A stretch of DNA of 64,000 nt from Aromatoleum toluclasticum ATCC 700605 (GTDB lineage Bacteria; Pseudomonadota; Gammaproteobacteria; Burkholderiales; Rhodocyclaceae). The notes beneath the pieces were generated by a model. The model saw only the letters and a list, made by a program, of their open reading frames with translations, made no database searches and was not told the DNA's origin. This document shows, piece after piece, positions 26,459 to 35,826 of this stretch (position 1 is its first letter; each line of letters begins with the position of its first letter). A program made the translations under genes and the position numbers. The DNA lies in assembly GCF_000378245.1 (NCBI RefSeq), contig NZ_KB899492.1:475438-539437 (forward strand), given 5' to 3'.

Positions 26459-28639
26459 ATGCCCGAGTACCTTGCCCCAGGCGTCTTCGTCGAGGAGACG
26501 AGTTTCCGCAACAAGTCGATCGAGGGCGTCGGGACCAGCGTCGCGGCGCTGGTGGGCCCGACCCGCACCGGCCCGCTACGCGGGGTGCCCGAGGTACTGA
26601 CGAGCTACGCGGACTTCGAACGCATCTTCGGCGACGCGCAGGACCTCGCGATCGGCGCGGGCGGCAAGGATGTCCTCAACCACACGGCGCACGCGGCGCG
26701 GGCCTTCTTCGACAACGGCGGCAAGCAGCTCTTCGTCGCCCGCGTCGTGAAGGGCATCAACGCGCTCGCCGCCGACGCGGACGGGGTGTGGCCCAATGCG
26801 GCGGTCAAGGCCGACGCCGGCAACACCGTGAAATTCTTCAGCCGCTTCCCCGGCAAGATGGGGGAATACACGCTGGAGCTGCGCTGGCGCGACAGCGAGA
26901 ACCTGCTGCGCAGCGAGACGCCGAAGACCGCCAGCGCGGACCACCTGTACTTCCTCGAGGCGAAGGGCGTGCCCCTGGCCGCGAAGGCGACCGGCCCGAT
27001 CGACGATGCGGCCTTCCCGGTCGACATCCGGGCGGTGGTGAAGCTCGACGGCGCGAACCTCGCAATCCAGAACAATCGCGCCGAGATCGTGTCGATGACC
27101 GACCCGGCAAATCCCGCCCCCCTCGCAGCGACCCAGATCACCAAGCTCAAGGCGGCCCAGCTGCCGGCCGACGCGAAGCTCACCCGCATCTTCGTGCGCC
27201 CACCAGCCTCCGGACCGCTGGCCGCGGGGACCTCGGCGGAGCTGCAGCTCTCGGATGTCACCACGATCACGGCTTTCACGGGCGGTGCGGACTGGGGCGA
27301 TCTGAAGGTGCTGCGCGGCACGCTGGATGCCGCGGGCGAGACCTTCACGGTCACGGGCAACACGACCCTCAATCCCGGCGTGGCGAACCCGATCACGCTA
27401 CCCCTCGCGGCGCTCGCCGCGGCGCCGGGCGCGGCGCGCGCGATGATCGTGCTGCGCAGCTTCGACCTCGACGTACGCAACGGCGGGAAGGACGGCGAGG
27501 TCATCCGCACCTACGCCGGCCTCACGACCGCGCCCGACGGCCCGACGAGCCTCGCCGCACTGCTGCCGGCCACGCCCGACCGCCGCGCCGAGGCGCTGAG
27601 TTCGCCGCTCGCCTGCGTGCTCGGCGCGGGCGCGACCGGCGACTCGATCCAGACGGCGCTGATTTCGATCTGCGATCCCGGGGCGCTGAATCCGGGGGCC
27701 AGCTCGCTCGACGAACCGCGCTACCTGATCGCCCTTTCGGGCGGCAGCGACGGTACCGCGCCGGATTCGACGGACTACGCCGGCGAGACCGACGAGATCA
27801 AGGGCAGCACCGGTCTGAAGGCACTGGAGATGGTAGAGGATGTGTCGATCGTGATGACGCCGGCCGCCGCGACGTCCGACGAGGACGGCCACAAGGCAGT
27901 CGTGATGGAGGTGCAGAAGCACTGCCGGCGCATGCGCTACCGCGTCGGCATCGTCGATGCGCGCTCGGGGCAGAGCATCAGCGAGGTGCGCGCCTTCGCC
28001 GGCAACTTCGACGATTCGCGCCTCGCGCTGTACCACCCGTGGGTCGTGATCCCCGACCCGACCGGCACACGGCGCGACATCACGGTGCCCCCAGCCGGCT
28101 TCATCGCCGGCGTGTATGCGCGCACCGACGTCGATCGCGGCGTGCACAAGGCACCGGCGAACGAGATCGTGATGGGGGCGCTGCGCTTCGAGCAGCAGAT
28201 CAACGCCTTCCAGCAGGAGCTTCTCAACCCCAACGGCATCAACTGCCTGCGCTCCTTCGCCGGGCGCGGCCACCGCGTGTGGGGCGGGCGCACGCTCTCC
28301 AGCGACCCCGAGTGGAAGTACGTGAACGTGCGGCGCTACTTCCTGTACCTCGAGCGCTCGATCGAGAAGTCGACGCAGTGGGCGGTGTTCGAGCCGAACG
28401 GCGAGGCGCTGTGGGCCAACATCCGCTCGAGCGTCGAGGACTTCCTGTTCAACGAGTGGCGCAACGGGCGGCTGCTGGGCGGCACGCCGAAGGAGGCCTA
28501 CTTCGCGCGCTGCGACCGCTCGACGATGACGCAGAACGACATCGACAACGGCCGCATGGTGTGCCTCGTGGGCGTGGCGGCGCTGAAGCCCGCCGAGTTC
28601 GTGATCTTCCGCATCGGCCAGAAGACCGCCGACGCCTGA
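26459..28639 (+). CDS. contractile tail sheath protein
   Basis: 726 residues with AAGGAG 8 bp before the ATG. The N-terminus PEYLAPGVFVEETSFRNKSIEGV is the sheath signature. The C-terminal third carries NEIVMGAL, FAGRGHRVWGGRTLSSDPEWKYVNVRR and the ending LKPAEFVIFRIG, which mesh sheath subunits. The length exceeds the shortest eCIS sheaths, with extra surface domains at about 110-330. A single full-length sheath, not a TssB/TssC pair, indicates an eCIS/phage-type machine. The tube gene follows 18 bp later. Confidence 0.95.
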   Translation: MPEYLAPGVFVEETSFRNKSIEGVGTSVAALVGPTRTGPLRGVPEVLTSYADFERIFGDAQDLAIGAGGKDVLNHTAHAARAFFDNGGKQLFVARVVKGINALAADADGVWPNAAVKADAGNTVKFFSRFPGKMGEYTLELRWRDSENLLRSETPKTASADHLYFLEAKGVPLAAKATGPIDDAAFPVDIRAVVKLDGANLAIQNNRAEIVSMTDPANPAPLAATQITKLKAAQLPADAKLTRIFVRPPASGPLAAGTSAELQLSDVTTITAFTGGADWGDLKVLRGTLDAAGETFTVTGNTTLNPGVANPITLPLAALAAAPGAARAMIVLRSFDLDVRNGGKDGEVIRTYAGLTTAPDGPTSLAALLPATPDRRAEALSSPLACVLGAGATGDSIQTALISICDPGALNPGASSLDEPRYLIALSGGSDGTAPDSTDYAGETDEIKGSTGLKALEMVEDVSIVMTPAAATSDEDGHKAVVMEVQKHCRRMRYRVGIVDARSGQSISEVRAFAGNFDDSRLALYHPWVVIPDPTGTRRDITVPPAGFIAGVYARTDVDRGVHKAPANEIVMGALRFEQQINAFQQELLNPNGINCLRSFAGRGHRVWGGRTLSSDPEWKYVNVRRYFLYLERSIEKSTQWAVFEPNGEALWANIRSSVEDFLFNEWRNGRLLGGTPKEAYFARCDRSTMTQNDIDNGRMVCLVGVAALKPAEFVIFRIGQKTADA

Positions 28640-28657
28640 AACTGAGGAGAGACAGTC

Positions 28658-29116
28658 ATGGCCGTTTTTCGTGAAACACCCTATTCGGCGTTCAACTTCC
28701 TGGTCGACCTCGAACCCGGCCAGGGCAGCGAGGTGCAGGCGGGCTTCTCCGAGGTGTCGGGGCTGAACGCCGAGGTCACGGTCGCGGAGTACCGCGCGGG
28801 CAACGACCGCGTGAACTACGTGCGCAAGGTGCCTGGCATCCACAAGGCAGGCGACGTGACGCTCAAGCGTGGCGTGATCGGCGCGCAGAACCTCTACGAG
28901 TGGCTGGAGAAGGGGCGCACCGGCAAGATCTCGGAGGCCAAGCGTGACATCGTCGTGAAGCTGCAGTCCGAGGACCGCGCCGACACCGTCGTGAGCTGGA
29001 AGCTGCGCGGCGCGATGCCGATCAAGTGGACCGGACCGACGCTGACCGCAAAGGGCGGCGGCGACGTCGCGATCGAGGAGCTGGTCCTCTCCGTCGAGAC
29101 GATCGAGCAGGAGTAA
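28658..29116 (+). CDS. inner tube protein 1 (phage gp19 family)
   Basis: 152 residues. The pattern FNFLVDLEP, GFSEVSGLNAEVTVAEYRAGND and the basket around VTLKRGVIGAQNLYEWL are diagnostic for the T4 gp19/eCIS tube family. It polymerises into the rigid tube inside the sheath. It has a GAGGAG ribosome site. A second tube paralogue is at 30721, as eCIS loci usually have two or three. One forms the bulk of the tube, and another may adapt to the baseplate. Confidence 0.93.
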   Translation: MAVFRETPYSAFNFLVDLEPGQGSEVQAGFSEVSGLNAEVTVAEYRAGNDRVNYVRKVPGIHKAGDVTLKRGVIGAQNLYEWLEKGRTGKISEAKRDIVVKLQSEDRADTVVSWKLRGAMPIKWTGPTLTAKGGGDVAIEELVLSVETIEQE

Positions 29117-29120
29117 GGCC

Positions 29121-30728
29121 GTGCTGCTCGCCGACAAGCGCATCGAACTGGACGCGCGCCCCGCTTCGCGGCGGCTCGCGCCGGTCGAGGTCGTGATGAT
29201 CGGCCACTGCCCGTCCTTCGACGGCAGCGCCGAGTGGAAGCGGCTCGCGCGCGACCTCGCGGTGCTCGCCGAGATTGCGGCGCTGGGCTTCACGGCCGAA
29301 GTGGAACGCCTGCGCGCGCTCGACGAAGGCGCAAGCGAGCCCGAACCGGGCGACGGGACGCTGTATGCGCTGTACCGGCTGCCGATCCCGATCCGGTCGC
29401 TGGCTTACTTCCAGGCGCTCTTTCCGCAGGCCTTCGACACCGACGGCGCCTACCGCAGCGCGCTGGCCGGCCGTTCGGCCTGGCTGCCGGCGGCGGTGCA
29501 GGATTTCTTCGCCGGCGAGGACCGCGGCTTCGGCGACACGCGCACGCTGTGGATCATCCGCGTGCCCGAATCGGACGGCGTGCGCGCCTTCCTGCCGCAG
29601 CCGAACACGAGCCTGATCGAACCGTCGGAGCTGGGCGCCTTCGAGCGCGCGCTGCTGATCGAACGCGCCGGCATCCTCGCGCTGCCCGACCTGGAACGCC
29701 TGATGGTGCCGCGCGCGCTGCCCGACGTCCCGCGCGTGCGCCTCGAGAACCCCGAGCCGGTGTTCCTGCCATGCGGCACCGAGATCGACGACACCCATCG
29801 CGAGCGGCGCCACTCGAACGAGATGCCCCCCGCGGATGCGCCGCCGGGGCCGGTCGACATCGTGCCGCCCATCATCCGCGCACTGGCACGCCTGCGCCCG
29901 GACATGCAGTGCCTGCTGACGCTGCCGCTCGACCAGCGCCCGCGCGACGAGCTGCCGGCGCCGTCACGCGAGTTCCTCGAGCACATCGCGCGCATCGCCG
30001 GTGAAGTGGGCAGCGAGGCCGGCGGCGGTGCCGCGGTGGCGCCACACGCCGAGCTCGCCGAGAAGCTGCGCCACCTGCAGCTGCTGTGGCCCTATCTGCG
30101 CAGCGAGGATCAGCCCCTCGCGTCGCCCTGCGGGCTGGTCGCCGGCATGCAGGCGCGCGTGTCGCAACGCCATGGCGTGTGGCGTTCGATCGCCGGCCGC
30201 CCGCTGCCCGGCGCGGCGCTGCCGTGGCCGCCGGTGACGCAGCAGCAGGCGACCGCGCTGCGCGAGGTGCCCGGCGTGACGGTGCTGCTGACCCGCGCGG
30301 GCAAGCTGCAGGTCGATGACGAGGCGCTGTGCGCGCCCTGCCTGCCGGCCGCGGACCTGCGCCGCATGAGCGCGGCACAGCGCGCGCAGGAGCACTGGCG
30401 TTCGGCCGAGGTGATGCGCTTCATGGGCTGGCTGCGGCGCGGCCTGCAGGCCCTGGGCGAGCAGTTGGTGTTCGACGCCGATCCGCGCGATCCGCGCCCG
30501 GAGCTCGCGCTGCGCGCCTTCTTCGAGCGCCTGCATGAAGCCGGGGCGCTGCGCGGCGCGCGGCCGGAGAGCGCCTACCGCATCCGCGAGATTCCGTCGC
30601 CCGAATCGACGATCGCGTTCGAGATCGAGATCGCACCGGCCTACCCGATCGACCGGCTGCGCCTGACCTTCCTGCACGACCGCCACGTCGCCGTGACGGA
30701 AACCCGCATCGAGGCCGTCGATGGCTGA
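29121..30728 (+). CDS. large eCIS protein, possibly a divergent sheath-like subunit
   Basis: 535 residues from GTG 29121, 4 bp after the tube stop. The body has no motif I can name. The last 60 residues (ESTIAFEIEIAPAYPIDRL then LRLTFLHD) resemble the beta-strand ending of sheath proteins. The place between two tube genes is where some eCIS encode a second sheath. The middle is rich in Pro and Arg, and a pair of Cys (CAPC near residue 405) stands out. The function is inferred from position and ending only. Its last 8 bp overlap the next start. Confidence 0.5.
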   Translation: MLLADKRIELDARPASRRLAPVEVVMIGHCPSFDGSAEWKRLARDLAVLAEIAALGFTAEVERLRALDEGASEPEPGDGTLYALYRLPIPIRSLAYFQALFPQAFDTDGAYRSALAGRSAWLPAAVQDFFAGEDRGFGDTRTLWIIRVPESDGVRAFLPQPNTSLIEPSELGAFERALLIERAGILALPDLERLMVPRALPDVPRVRLENPEPVFLPCGTEIDDTHRERRHSNEMPPADAPPGPVDIVPPIIRALARLRPDMQCLLTLPLDQRPRDELPAPSREFLEHIARIAGEVGSEAGGGAAVAPHAELAEKLRHLQLLWPYLRSEDQPLASPCGLVAGMQARVSQRHGVWRSIAGRPLPGAALPWPPVTQQQATALREVPGVTVLLTRAGKLQVDDEALCAPCLPAADLRRMSAAQRAQEHWRSAEVMRFMGWLRRGLQALGEQLVFDADPRDPRPELALRAFFERLHEAGALRGARPESAYRIREIPSPESTIAFEIEIAPAYPIDRLRLTFLHDRHVAVTETRIEAVDG

Positions 30729-31185
30729 CGCAGCGCGCGAGTTCATCCCCTTCCGCTTCCGCGTCGCGCTGTACGACGGCGAGGGCGGCAACCTGCTGTG
30801 CCGCGGCGCCTTCAGCGAGGTGTCGGGGCTGGAGGCGACGATGGCGCCGAAGGCACTGAAGGAAGGCGGGCGCAACTGGGGCGAGGTGCAGCTCGCGGGC
30901 CCGACGACCTTTGCGCCGATCATCCTCAAGCGCGGCATCACCGAGCTCGCCGACCTGTGGAGTTGGTTCGACATGAGCACGCGCCAGTCGAACTACGCGC
31001 TGCGCATGAGCGGCACGATCGACGTCTTCCATCCCGAGAATCCGGACAAACCGCTGTTGCGCTGGCGCATCACCAACGCGCTGCCGACGAAGTTCAAGGG
31101 GCCGGACCTCTCCTCCACTGCCAGCCAGGTCGCGATCGAGGAGCTGCAGCTGGTGCATGAAGGCCTGGAACTCGAGCGCGGCTGA
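30721..31185 (+). CDS. inner tube protein 2 (phage gp19 family)
   Basis: 154 residues, starting inside the end of the upstream gene (8-bp overlap). The gp19-type motifs FRFRVALYDGEGG, AFSEVSGLEATM and IILKRGITELADLWSWF are clear. They differ enough from tube protein 1 to suggest a different place in the particle, such as the first ring on the baseplate. It ends ELQLVHEGLELERG. Both tubes share the SEVSGL hinge. Confidence 0.9.
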   Translation: MADAAREFIPFRFRVALYDGEGGNLLCRGAFSEVSGLEATMAPKALKEGGRNWGEVQLAGPTTFAPIILKRGITELADLWSWFDMSTRQSNYALRMSGTIDVFHPENPDKPLLRWRITNALPTKFKGPDLSSTASQVAIEELQLVHEGLELERG

Positions 31186-31196
31186 GGAAGAAGACG

Positions 31197-31916
31197 ATGC
31201 CCGCCATGCAGATCGCCCGCGCCAAGCTGATCCCGATGAACGGGGATCAGGTCGAGACCGACGAGTCGAAGCACATCGACGTGCAGTTCAACCCGGCGAC
31301 GCTGCGCGTGACCCTCGCGAACACGCTGAAGGCCGACAACAAGGGCGGCAGCGGGGGCAGCGGCGCGGCCGCGCAATACGTCGACAAGAGCGAATCGACG
31401 CTCGCGGTGGAGCTGGTGTTCGACACCAGCATCGCCGCGACGCTCGGCTCAGACAGCCGCGAGGACCGCGAGACGGTCGCCGCGAACACCGATGTGCGCA
31501 CGCTGACGAAACGCATCGCGGAAGCCTTCATGAAGCCGCAGGACGCCGAGTCGAAGAAGCCCAAGGCGCCCAAGCGCTGCCGCTTCCAGTGGGGCAGTTT
31601 CCAGTTCACCGGGATGCTGTCGAGCTACTCGGAGACGCTGGACTTCTTCGCGCCCGAAGGCATCCCGCTGCGCGCGACCCTCGCCTTGACCTTCAAGGAG
31701 GACCGCTACCAGTTCGCGCTGGATCCGTCGGTGCAGGCAGCCGAACGGCCGCGCCCGAGCTTCGCGCCCGGCGGCGACGGCCAGGACGCCGCGAGCGCCG
31801 CGCAGGCCGCCGGGCAGAACCCGCGCGACTGGCGCGGCATCGCCGACGCGAACCGCCTCGACAACCCGCGCTTCACGGCGCTGGGCACCCTGCTGATTCC
31901 CACCGGAGGCCGCTGA
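31197..31916 (+). CDS. eCIS tube-initiator protein (Pvc7/Afp7-like)
   Basis: 239 residues. The N-terminal domain (IDVQFNPATLRVTLANTL, CRFQWGSFQFTGMLSSYSETLDFF, LRATLALTFKE) is the contractile injection system tube-family fold that starts tube growth. A Gly/Ser linker (GGSGGSG) lies near residues 46-52. The C-terminal 60 residues are Ala/Gly/Pro-rich. I do not see an actual LysM repeat. The TGA overlaps the ATG of the next gene (TGATG). Confidence 0.8.
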   Translation: MPAMQIARAKLIPMNGDQVETDESKHIDVQFNPATLRVTLANTLKADNKGGSGGSGAAAQYVDKSESTLAVELVFDTSIAATLGSDSREDRETVAANTDVRTLTKRIAEAFMKPQDAESKKPKAPKRCRFQWGSFQFTGMLSSYSETLDFFAPEGIPLRATLALTFKEDRYQFALDPSVQAAERPRPSFAPGGDGQDAASAAQAAGQNPRDWRGIADANRLDNPRFTALGTLLIPTGGR

Positions 31917-32080
31917 TGCCCATCGTGATCGACGAACTCGTCGCCGAAGTCCAGCCCGAGCCCAACCCGGCACAGACCGCCGGCGCCGAGCCGCGCCCGC
32001 CCGAAGGCCGGCCCGGCGAGACGCTGCTCGACCTGCTGACCGTGACCCGCGAGCGGGAGGCGCGCCTTGCCATCGACTAG
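31916..32080 (+). CDS. small eCIS protein, DUF5908 family
   Basis: 54 residues, MPIVIDELVAEV followed by a Pro-rich linker and a charged helix ending TREREARLAID. The start MPIVIxELV is typical of DUF5908, a small conserved eCIS protein. It begins in a TGATG overlap with the upstream gene, and its end overlaps the next gene by 14 bp. It is easily missed because of its size. The role is unknown, but its constant place before the hub gene suggests baseplate assembly. Confidence 0.72.
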   Translation: MPIVIDELVAEVQPEPNPAQTAGAEPRPPEGRPGETLLDLLTVTREREARLAID

Positions 32081-33116
32081 TCCCGCCCTCGTCAGCGCCC
32101 GTCCGCGCGTGCGCATCGACGGCGCCGACCGCCCCGCGCTCGGCGAGGCGGCGGCTGCGTTGTCGGTGCATCTGCCGGCGAGCGGCATGGCGAGCGCGGA
32201 GCTGCGCGTGGTCAACTGGGCGAGCGGCGGCAGCGGCACGCCGGACTTCGCCTTCCAGGATGTGCGCCTGGGCAGCCGCATCGAGATCCTGCTGGGCGAG
32301 ACGGCGGAGAGTGCGGTTTTTTCCGGCGACATCACCGCCTTCGAGGAGCGCTACGGCGACGGTGCGCCGCAGCTCGTGATCCTCGCCGAGGATCCGCTGC
32401 ACAAGCTCGCCCGCAGCCGCGCGAGCCGGGTGTTCGAGAACAAGGGGCTGGCCGATGTCGTGCGCGAGATCGCGAGCGACGCCGGGCTGCAGGCCGACGT
32501 CAGCGTGGATGCCGGCAACGCGGACTGGCTGCAGCACAACGAGAGCCACCTCGCCTTCCTGCTGCGCGTGCTGGGGCCGCACGACATCCCGCTACGCATG
32601 CAGGGGGGGCGGCTGCGCGCGCGCGCCGAGGAGGCCGACGCGAACCCGGTGCGCCTCGATTCCGGCGCCAACGCGCAGCGCATCCGCATCGTCGCGGACC
32701 TCAACCGCCAGCCGCGCGAGGTGCTCGCCGACGGTTACAACCTCGCATCGGACGCCGCCGCGAGCGGCAGTAGTTCGTCGCTCGCGCCCGCGCCGGGAGG
32801 ACGCACCGCGGCGGCGACGCTCGCGGAACTCGGCTGGGACGGCCGTTCGCCGCGCCCGCAGCCTTTCGCGCGCTCGCAGGCCGAAGCCGATTCGCTCGCG
32901 CAGGGCGCTTTCCGCCGCGACGCGCAACGCTTCCTCCACGGCGAGATCGTGTGCACGGGCACGCCCGAGCTGGGCGTCGGGCGCGAGGTCGAGCTCGCCG
33001 GCGTGTCGCCGCGGCTCGCCGGGCGCTACCGCATCGCCGACTGCTGGCATCACTTCGACAACGCGCAGGGGCTGTCGACGCGCCTGCGCGTCGAACGCCC
33101 GGACTGGAACCCATGA
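32067..33116 (+). CDS. eCIS baseplate hub protein (gp27/late-control D family, Pvc8 N-like)
   Basis: 349 residues from TTG 32067, with GGGAGG 7 bp upstream inside the preceding gene. It shows the hub pattern: VSARPRVRIDG at the start, then FSGDITAFEERYG and LVILAEDPLHKLARSRAS. Next come the conserved FENKGLADVVREIA and the ending RYRIADCWHHFDNAQGLST. Three copies of this fold make the pseudo-hexameric hub above the spike. Its stop overlaps the spike gene start (ATGA). Confidence 0.88.
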   Translation: MPSTSPALVSARPRVRIDGADRPALGEAAAALSVHLPASGMASAELRVVNWASGGSGTPDFAFQDVRLGSRIEILLGETAESAVFSGDITAFEERYGDGAPQLVILAEDPLHKLARSRASRVFENKGLADVVREIASDAGLQADVSVDAGNADWLQHNESHLAFLLRVLGPHDIPLRMQGGRLRARAEEADANPVRLDSGANAQRIRIVADLNRQPREVLADGYNLASDAAASGSSSSLAPAPGGRTAAATLAELGWDGRSPRPQPFARSQAEADSLAQGAFRRDAQRFLHGEIVCTGTPELGVGREVELAGVSPRLAGRYRIADCWHHFDNAQGLSTRLRVERPDWNP

Positions 33117-33754
33117 GCGGACGCCACAGCCCCGGCCCCCTGCAGGAACTGCACCTCGGCGTCGTGCTCGACAACGCCGATCCGGACAACCGTGGCCGCG
33201 TGAAGCTGCGCCTGCCGGCGACCGGGCTGGAGGTGTGGGCGGCGGTGATGGTGCCGAGCGCGGGCAGTGGCTACGGCGTGAGCCTGCTGCCGCGCCTGAA
33301 CGAACAGGTCGTCGTGGCCTTCGTCAGTCCCGACCTGCCCATCGTGCTCGGCGCGGTGTGGAGCGGCGGCAGCAGCCAGCCCGGCGACGCGCGCCCGGTC
33401 GAGGAACGCTACTTCATCCAGAGCCCGGCCGGCATCAAGGTGCTGCTCGACGACCAGGAACCCAAGGTGAAGATCGAGACGCCCGCGGGTAACCATCTCA
33501 CGATCACCGACCAGGGCGGCGGCAAGGTCACCGTCGAGCAGGGCGGCGAGAAGGTCGAGATATCGCCGGGCAACTTCAAGATCACGTGCTCCGGAATGGT
33601 CAAGGTCGAGGCTGCGCAGGTCACGGTATCGGCGGGCATGGTCAAGGTCGATGCGGGGATGAGCAAGTTTTCCGGCGTCGTGCAGTGCGACACCCTGATC
33701 AGCAACTCGGTCGTGTCGGCGAGCTACACGCCGGGGGCGGGGAACATATGGTAA
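33113..33754 (+). CDS. baseplate spike protein (gpV/gp5-like, OB fold)
   Basis: 213 residues from ATG 33113, overlapping the hub stop. The N-terminal OB-fold domain is clear (LGVVLDNADPDNRGRVKLRL, WAAVMVPSAGSGYG and VVVAFVSPDLPIVLGAVW). The C-terminal half is a run of short beta repeats (KVKIETPAGNH, KVTVEQGG, MVKVEAAQVTVS, MVKVDAGM) that would form a trimeric needle. It makes the tip that pierces the target. Its last codons overlap the next ATG. Confidence 0.92.
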   Translation: MSGRHSPGPLQELHLGVVLDNADPDNRGRVKLRLPATGLEVWAAVMVPSAGSGYGVSLLPRLNEQVVVAFVSPDLPIVLGAVWSGGSSQPGDARPVEERYFIQSPAGIKVLLDDQEPKVKIETPAGNHLTITDQGGGKVTVEQGGEKVEISPGNFKITCSGMVKVEAAQVTVSAGMVKVDAGMSKFSGVVQCDTLISNSVVSASYTPGAGNIW

Positions 33755-35412
33755 GCGCGACCCGTACCCTGGACACCGCCCTGCTCGCCGAACGGCCGAT
33801 GCGCGCGCCGAAGGCCGTCGGGCCGGCGCTCGTGCACCAGCCGCGCGTGGTCGCGCCTTACTTCGCCGGCGACGGCGACGGGCTGACGCTGCACCGCTAC
33901 TTCGACGAGGATTTCGTCGCGCGCTTCCTCAACGACGCGCAGGCCGGCCGCCTCACCGGCACCGCCACGCAAGCGTGGTACAGCGAGGACCGTTTCGGCC
34001 GCTACAAGGACGAGCCGACGCTGCGCCTGCCGATGCATCGCAGCTTCTACCTCGTCTGCAGCGAGGTGCAGTGCGTCGCACCCGGCGCGCCGGCCTTCGA
34101 CCCGAAGAAGATCCTCTCGGCCGGCATGGTCGTGCGCCGCGTACCCGCCGACGGCACGCCGCAGCGCTGGATGATCGGCGACGGCCAGCCGCTCGGCTGG
34201 CGCAGCGGCGACATCCCCGCGCACGACCCCGACGACGTGCGCCGCCTCACCGCGCGCGGGCTGCTGCCGGCGCGCTTCCCGGAGCCACCCTATTCCGGCG
34301 AGGAAGTGGTGCCGCTGCACCCGCTGCTCGTGCGTCGCCGCGACGCGCGCGGGCTGGAGCGCAGCCACACGCTGCTGTGGGGTTACCTGCCGCTGGGCGG
34401 CAGCGCACGCGAGACGGCCGACGCCCCGCTGCCGCAGGCGAACGGCACCGATGTGCCGGACTTCGGCCTCGAGCAGGCGTGGCCGCTGGGCAGCCGCGGC
34501 GCAAGGGCGTGGGACGACAGCGACGGGCTGGTGATGGCGAACGGCGTCGCGACGGTCGGCTTCATCGAACTGCTGCAGACGCTGGTCGCGCAATTCCGGA
34601 CCAACGAAACCACCGACGGCGACAACGCCGGCCTGCGCACCCTGCTCGGGCAGCTGCGCTTCCACGCGCTGGAGTGGCGCATCGTCGACGGCGGCGAGCT
34701 GCCCCAACTGGTGCCGGTGTCGGGCGAGACGGTGCTGGCCTGGCTGGACCGCAGCGCGCCGGCGCTCGTCGAGCTGTTCGCGCGCATCGTGCGTCGCGAG
34801 GCCGTCGCCGGCAGCGTCGCCCTGCCCGACGGCTTCGGCGGCACGCGCAGCGACCGGCTGTTCATCGGCGAGCAGCAGGCCGCCGACCTGCGCAGCCTCG
34901 TTGCGCTACGCATGGCGCGCGCGCAGGTGCGCTTCGACGACGGCCTGCCGCTGCCGCGCTACGGCCAGACCGACGGCGACCGCTTCGTCGCCGTTCCCTT
35001 CGTGCGCTGGGCCGACGACTGCGGCTGCGAGCGCGTCGCGTGGGGGCCGGCGAGCCGCGTGTTCCGCGTCGCCTCGCCCTTCGACCCGGAGGCGCAGCGC
35101 CCGACCACAGTGGTGCTGCCTTCGCTCGACGACATCAAGCGCGGCTTGCCGCGCGGCGTGGCGATGCTGGCGCCGAAGTCGCTCGCGGACGTGCTGAGGA
35201 AGATCAGTCCGGGCATCGACATGAAGGGCGACGGGCCAGGCAACCACTGCGGCGCGTGCTGGAGCTTCAGCTTCAGCCTGCCCGCGATCACGCTGTGCGC
35301 GATGCTGATGCTGATGGTCGTGATCAACATGCTGAACCTCTTCCTCGGCTGGCTGCCGTGGGTCTTCCTCGCGCTGCCGCGACTGTGCCTGAAGGCGCTC
35401 AAGGGTAAATAA
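33748..35412 (+). CDS. eCIS protein with C-terminal hydrophobic membrane anchor
   Basis: 554 residues, starting at ATG 33748 inside the end of the spike gene. The first 500 residues are soluble with no known motif. A cysteine cluster (DDCGCE near 427-432 and HCGAC near 500-504) and one long hydrophobic region at about 508-549 follow. That region starts SFSFSLPAITLCAML and continues to WLPWVFLALPRLCL, then a short basic tail (KALKGK). It can span the membrane once or as a hairpin with the Trp-Leu-Pro-Trp turn. Similar hydrophobic endings occur in proteins of other eCIS loci. A role in docking the particle at the inner membrane, as CisA does in Streptomyces, is inference. Confidence 0.6.
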   Translation: MVSATRTLDTALLAERPMRAPKAVGPALVHQPRVVAPYFAGDGDGLTLHRYFDEDFVARFLNDAQAGRLTGTATQAWYSEDRFGRYKDEPTLRLPMHRSFYLVCSEVQCVAPGAPAFDPKKILSAGMVVRRVPADGTPQRWMIGDGQPLGWRSGDIPAHDPDDVRRLTARGLLPARFPEPPYSGEEVVPLHPLLVRRRDARGLERSHTLLWGYLPLGGSARETADAPLPQANGTDVPDFGLEQAWPLGSRGARAWDDSDGLVMANGVATVGFIELLQTLVAQFRTNETTDGDNAGLRTLLGQLRFHALEWRIVDGGELPQLVPVSGETVLAWLDRSAPALVELFARIVRREAVAGSVALPDGFGGTRSDRLFIGEQQAADLRSLVALRMARAQVRFDDGLPLPRYGQTDGDRFVAVPFVRWADDCGCERVAWGPASRVFRVASPFDPEAQRPTTVVLPSLDDIKRGLPRGVAMLAPKSLADVLRKISPGIDMKGDGPGNHCGACWSFSFSLPAITLCAMLMLMVVINMLNLFLGWLPWVFLALPRLCLKALKGK

Positions 35413-35419
35413 GGGGTAA

Positions 35420-35815
35420 ATGACGATGCCGACTCCGGAATCCCTGCTGATGAGCTTCCCGCTGCTGACCGGCCTCGCCGACGAGGGCCGCCCCGACTGG
35501 CGGCGCGGCAACCAGAGCGTGCGCGAAGTGATGCTCAACATCCTGCTGACCCGCCCCGGCGAGCGCCTGATGCGCCCCGAATTCGGCGCGGGCATCCGCA
35601 ACTTCATCCACCACCCCAACAACGAGACCACCCGCGCGCTGATCGCCGACGCCGCGCTGCGCGCGCTGACGCGCTGGGAACCGCGCGTGACGATCGAGGA
35701 GGTGCGCGTCGTGCCCGACCGCGAACGCCTGTCGCACGTGAATCTCGAGGTGCGTTACCGGCTGCTGGCCGATGGCGGCCGGGAGACGCTGGAACTCGCA
35801 CTGGACCTCGGCTGA
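35420..35815 (+). CDS. baseplate wedge protein, gp25/GPW family
   Basis: 131 residues. Conserved gp25 features are FPLLTGLADEGRPDWRRG, VREVMLNILLTRPGERLMRPEFG, GAGIRNFI and EPRVTIEEVRV. In contractile machines gp25 nucleates the sheath at the baseplate. AAGGGGT is the ribosome site. It starts 7 bp after the anchored protein and lies 11 bp before baseplate J, the usual gp25-gpJ neighbourhood. Confidence 0.93.
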   Translation: MTMPTPESLLMSFPLLTGLADEGRPDWRRGNQSVREVMLNILLTRPGERLMRPEFGAGIRNFIHHPNNETTRALIADAALRALTRWEPRVTIEEVRVVPDRERLSHVNLEVRYRLLADGGRETLELALDLG

Positions 35816-35826
35816 GGGAACAAAAG

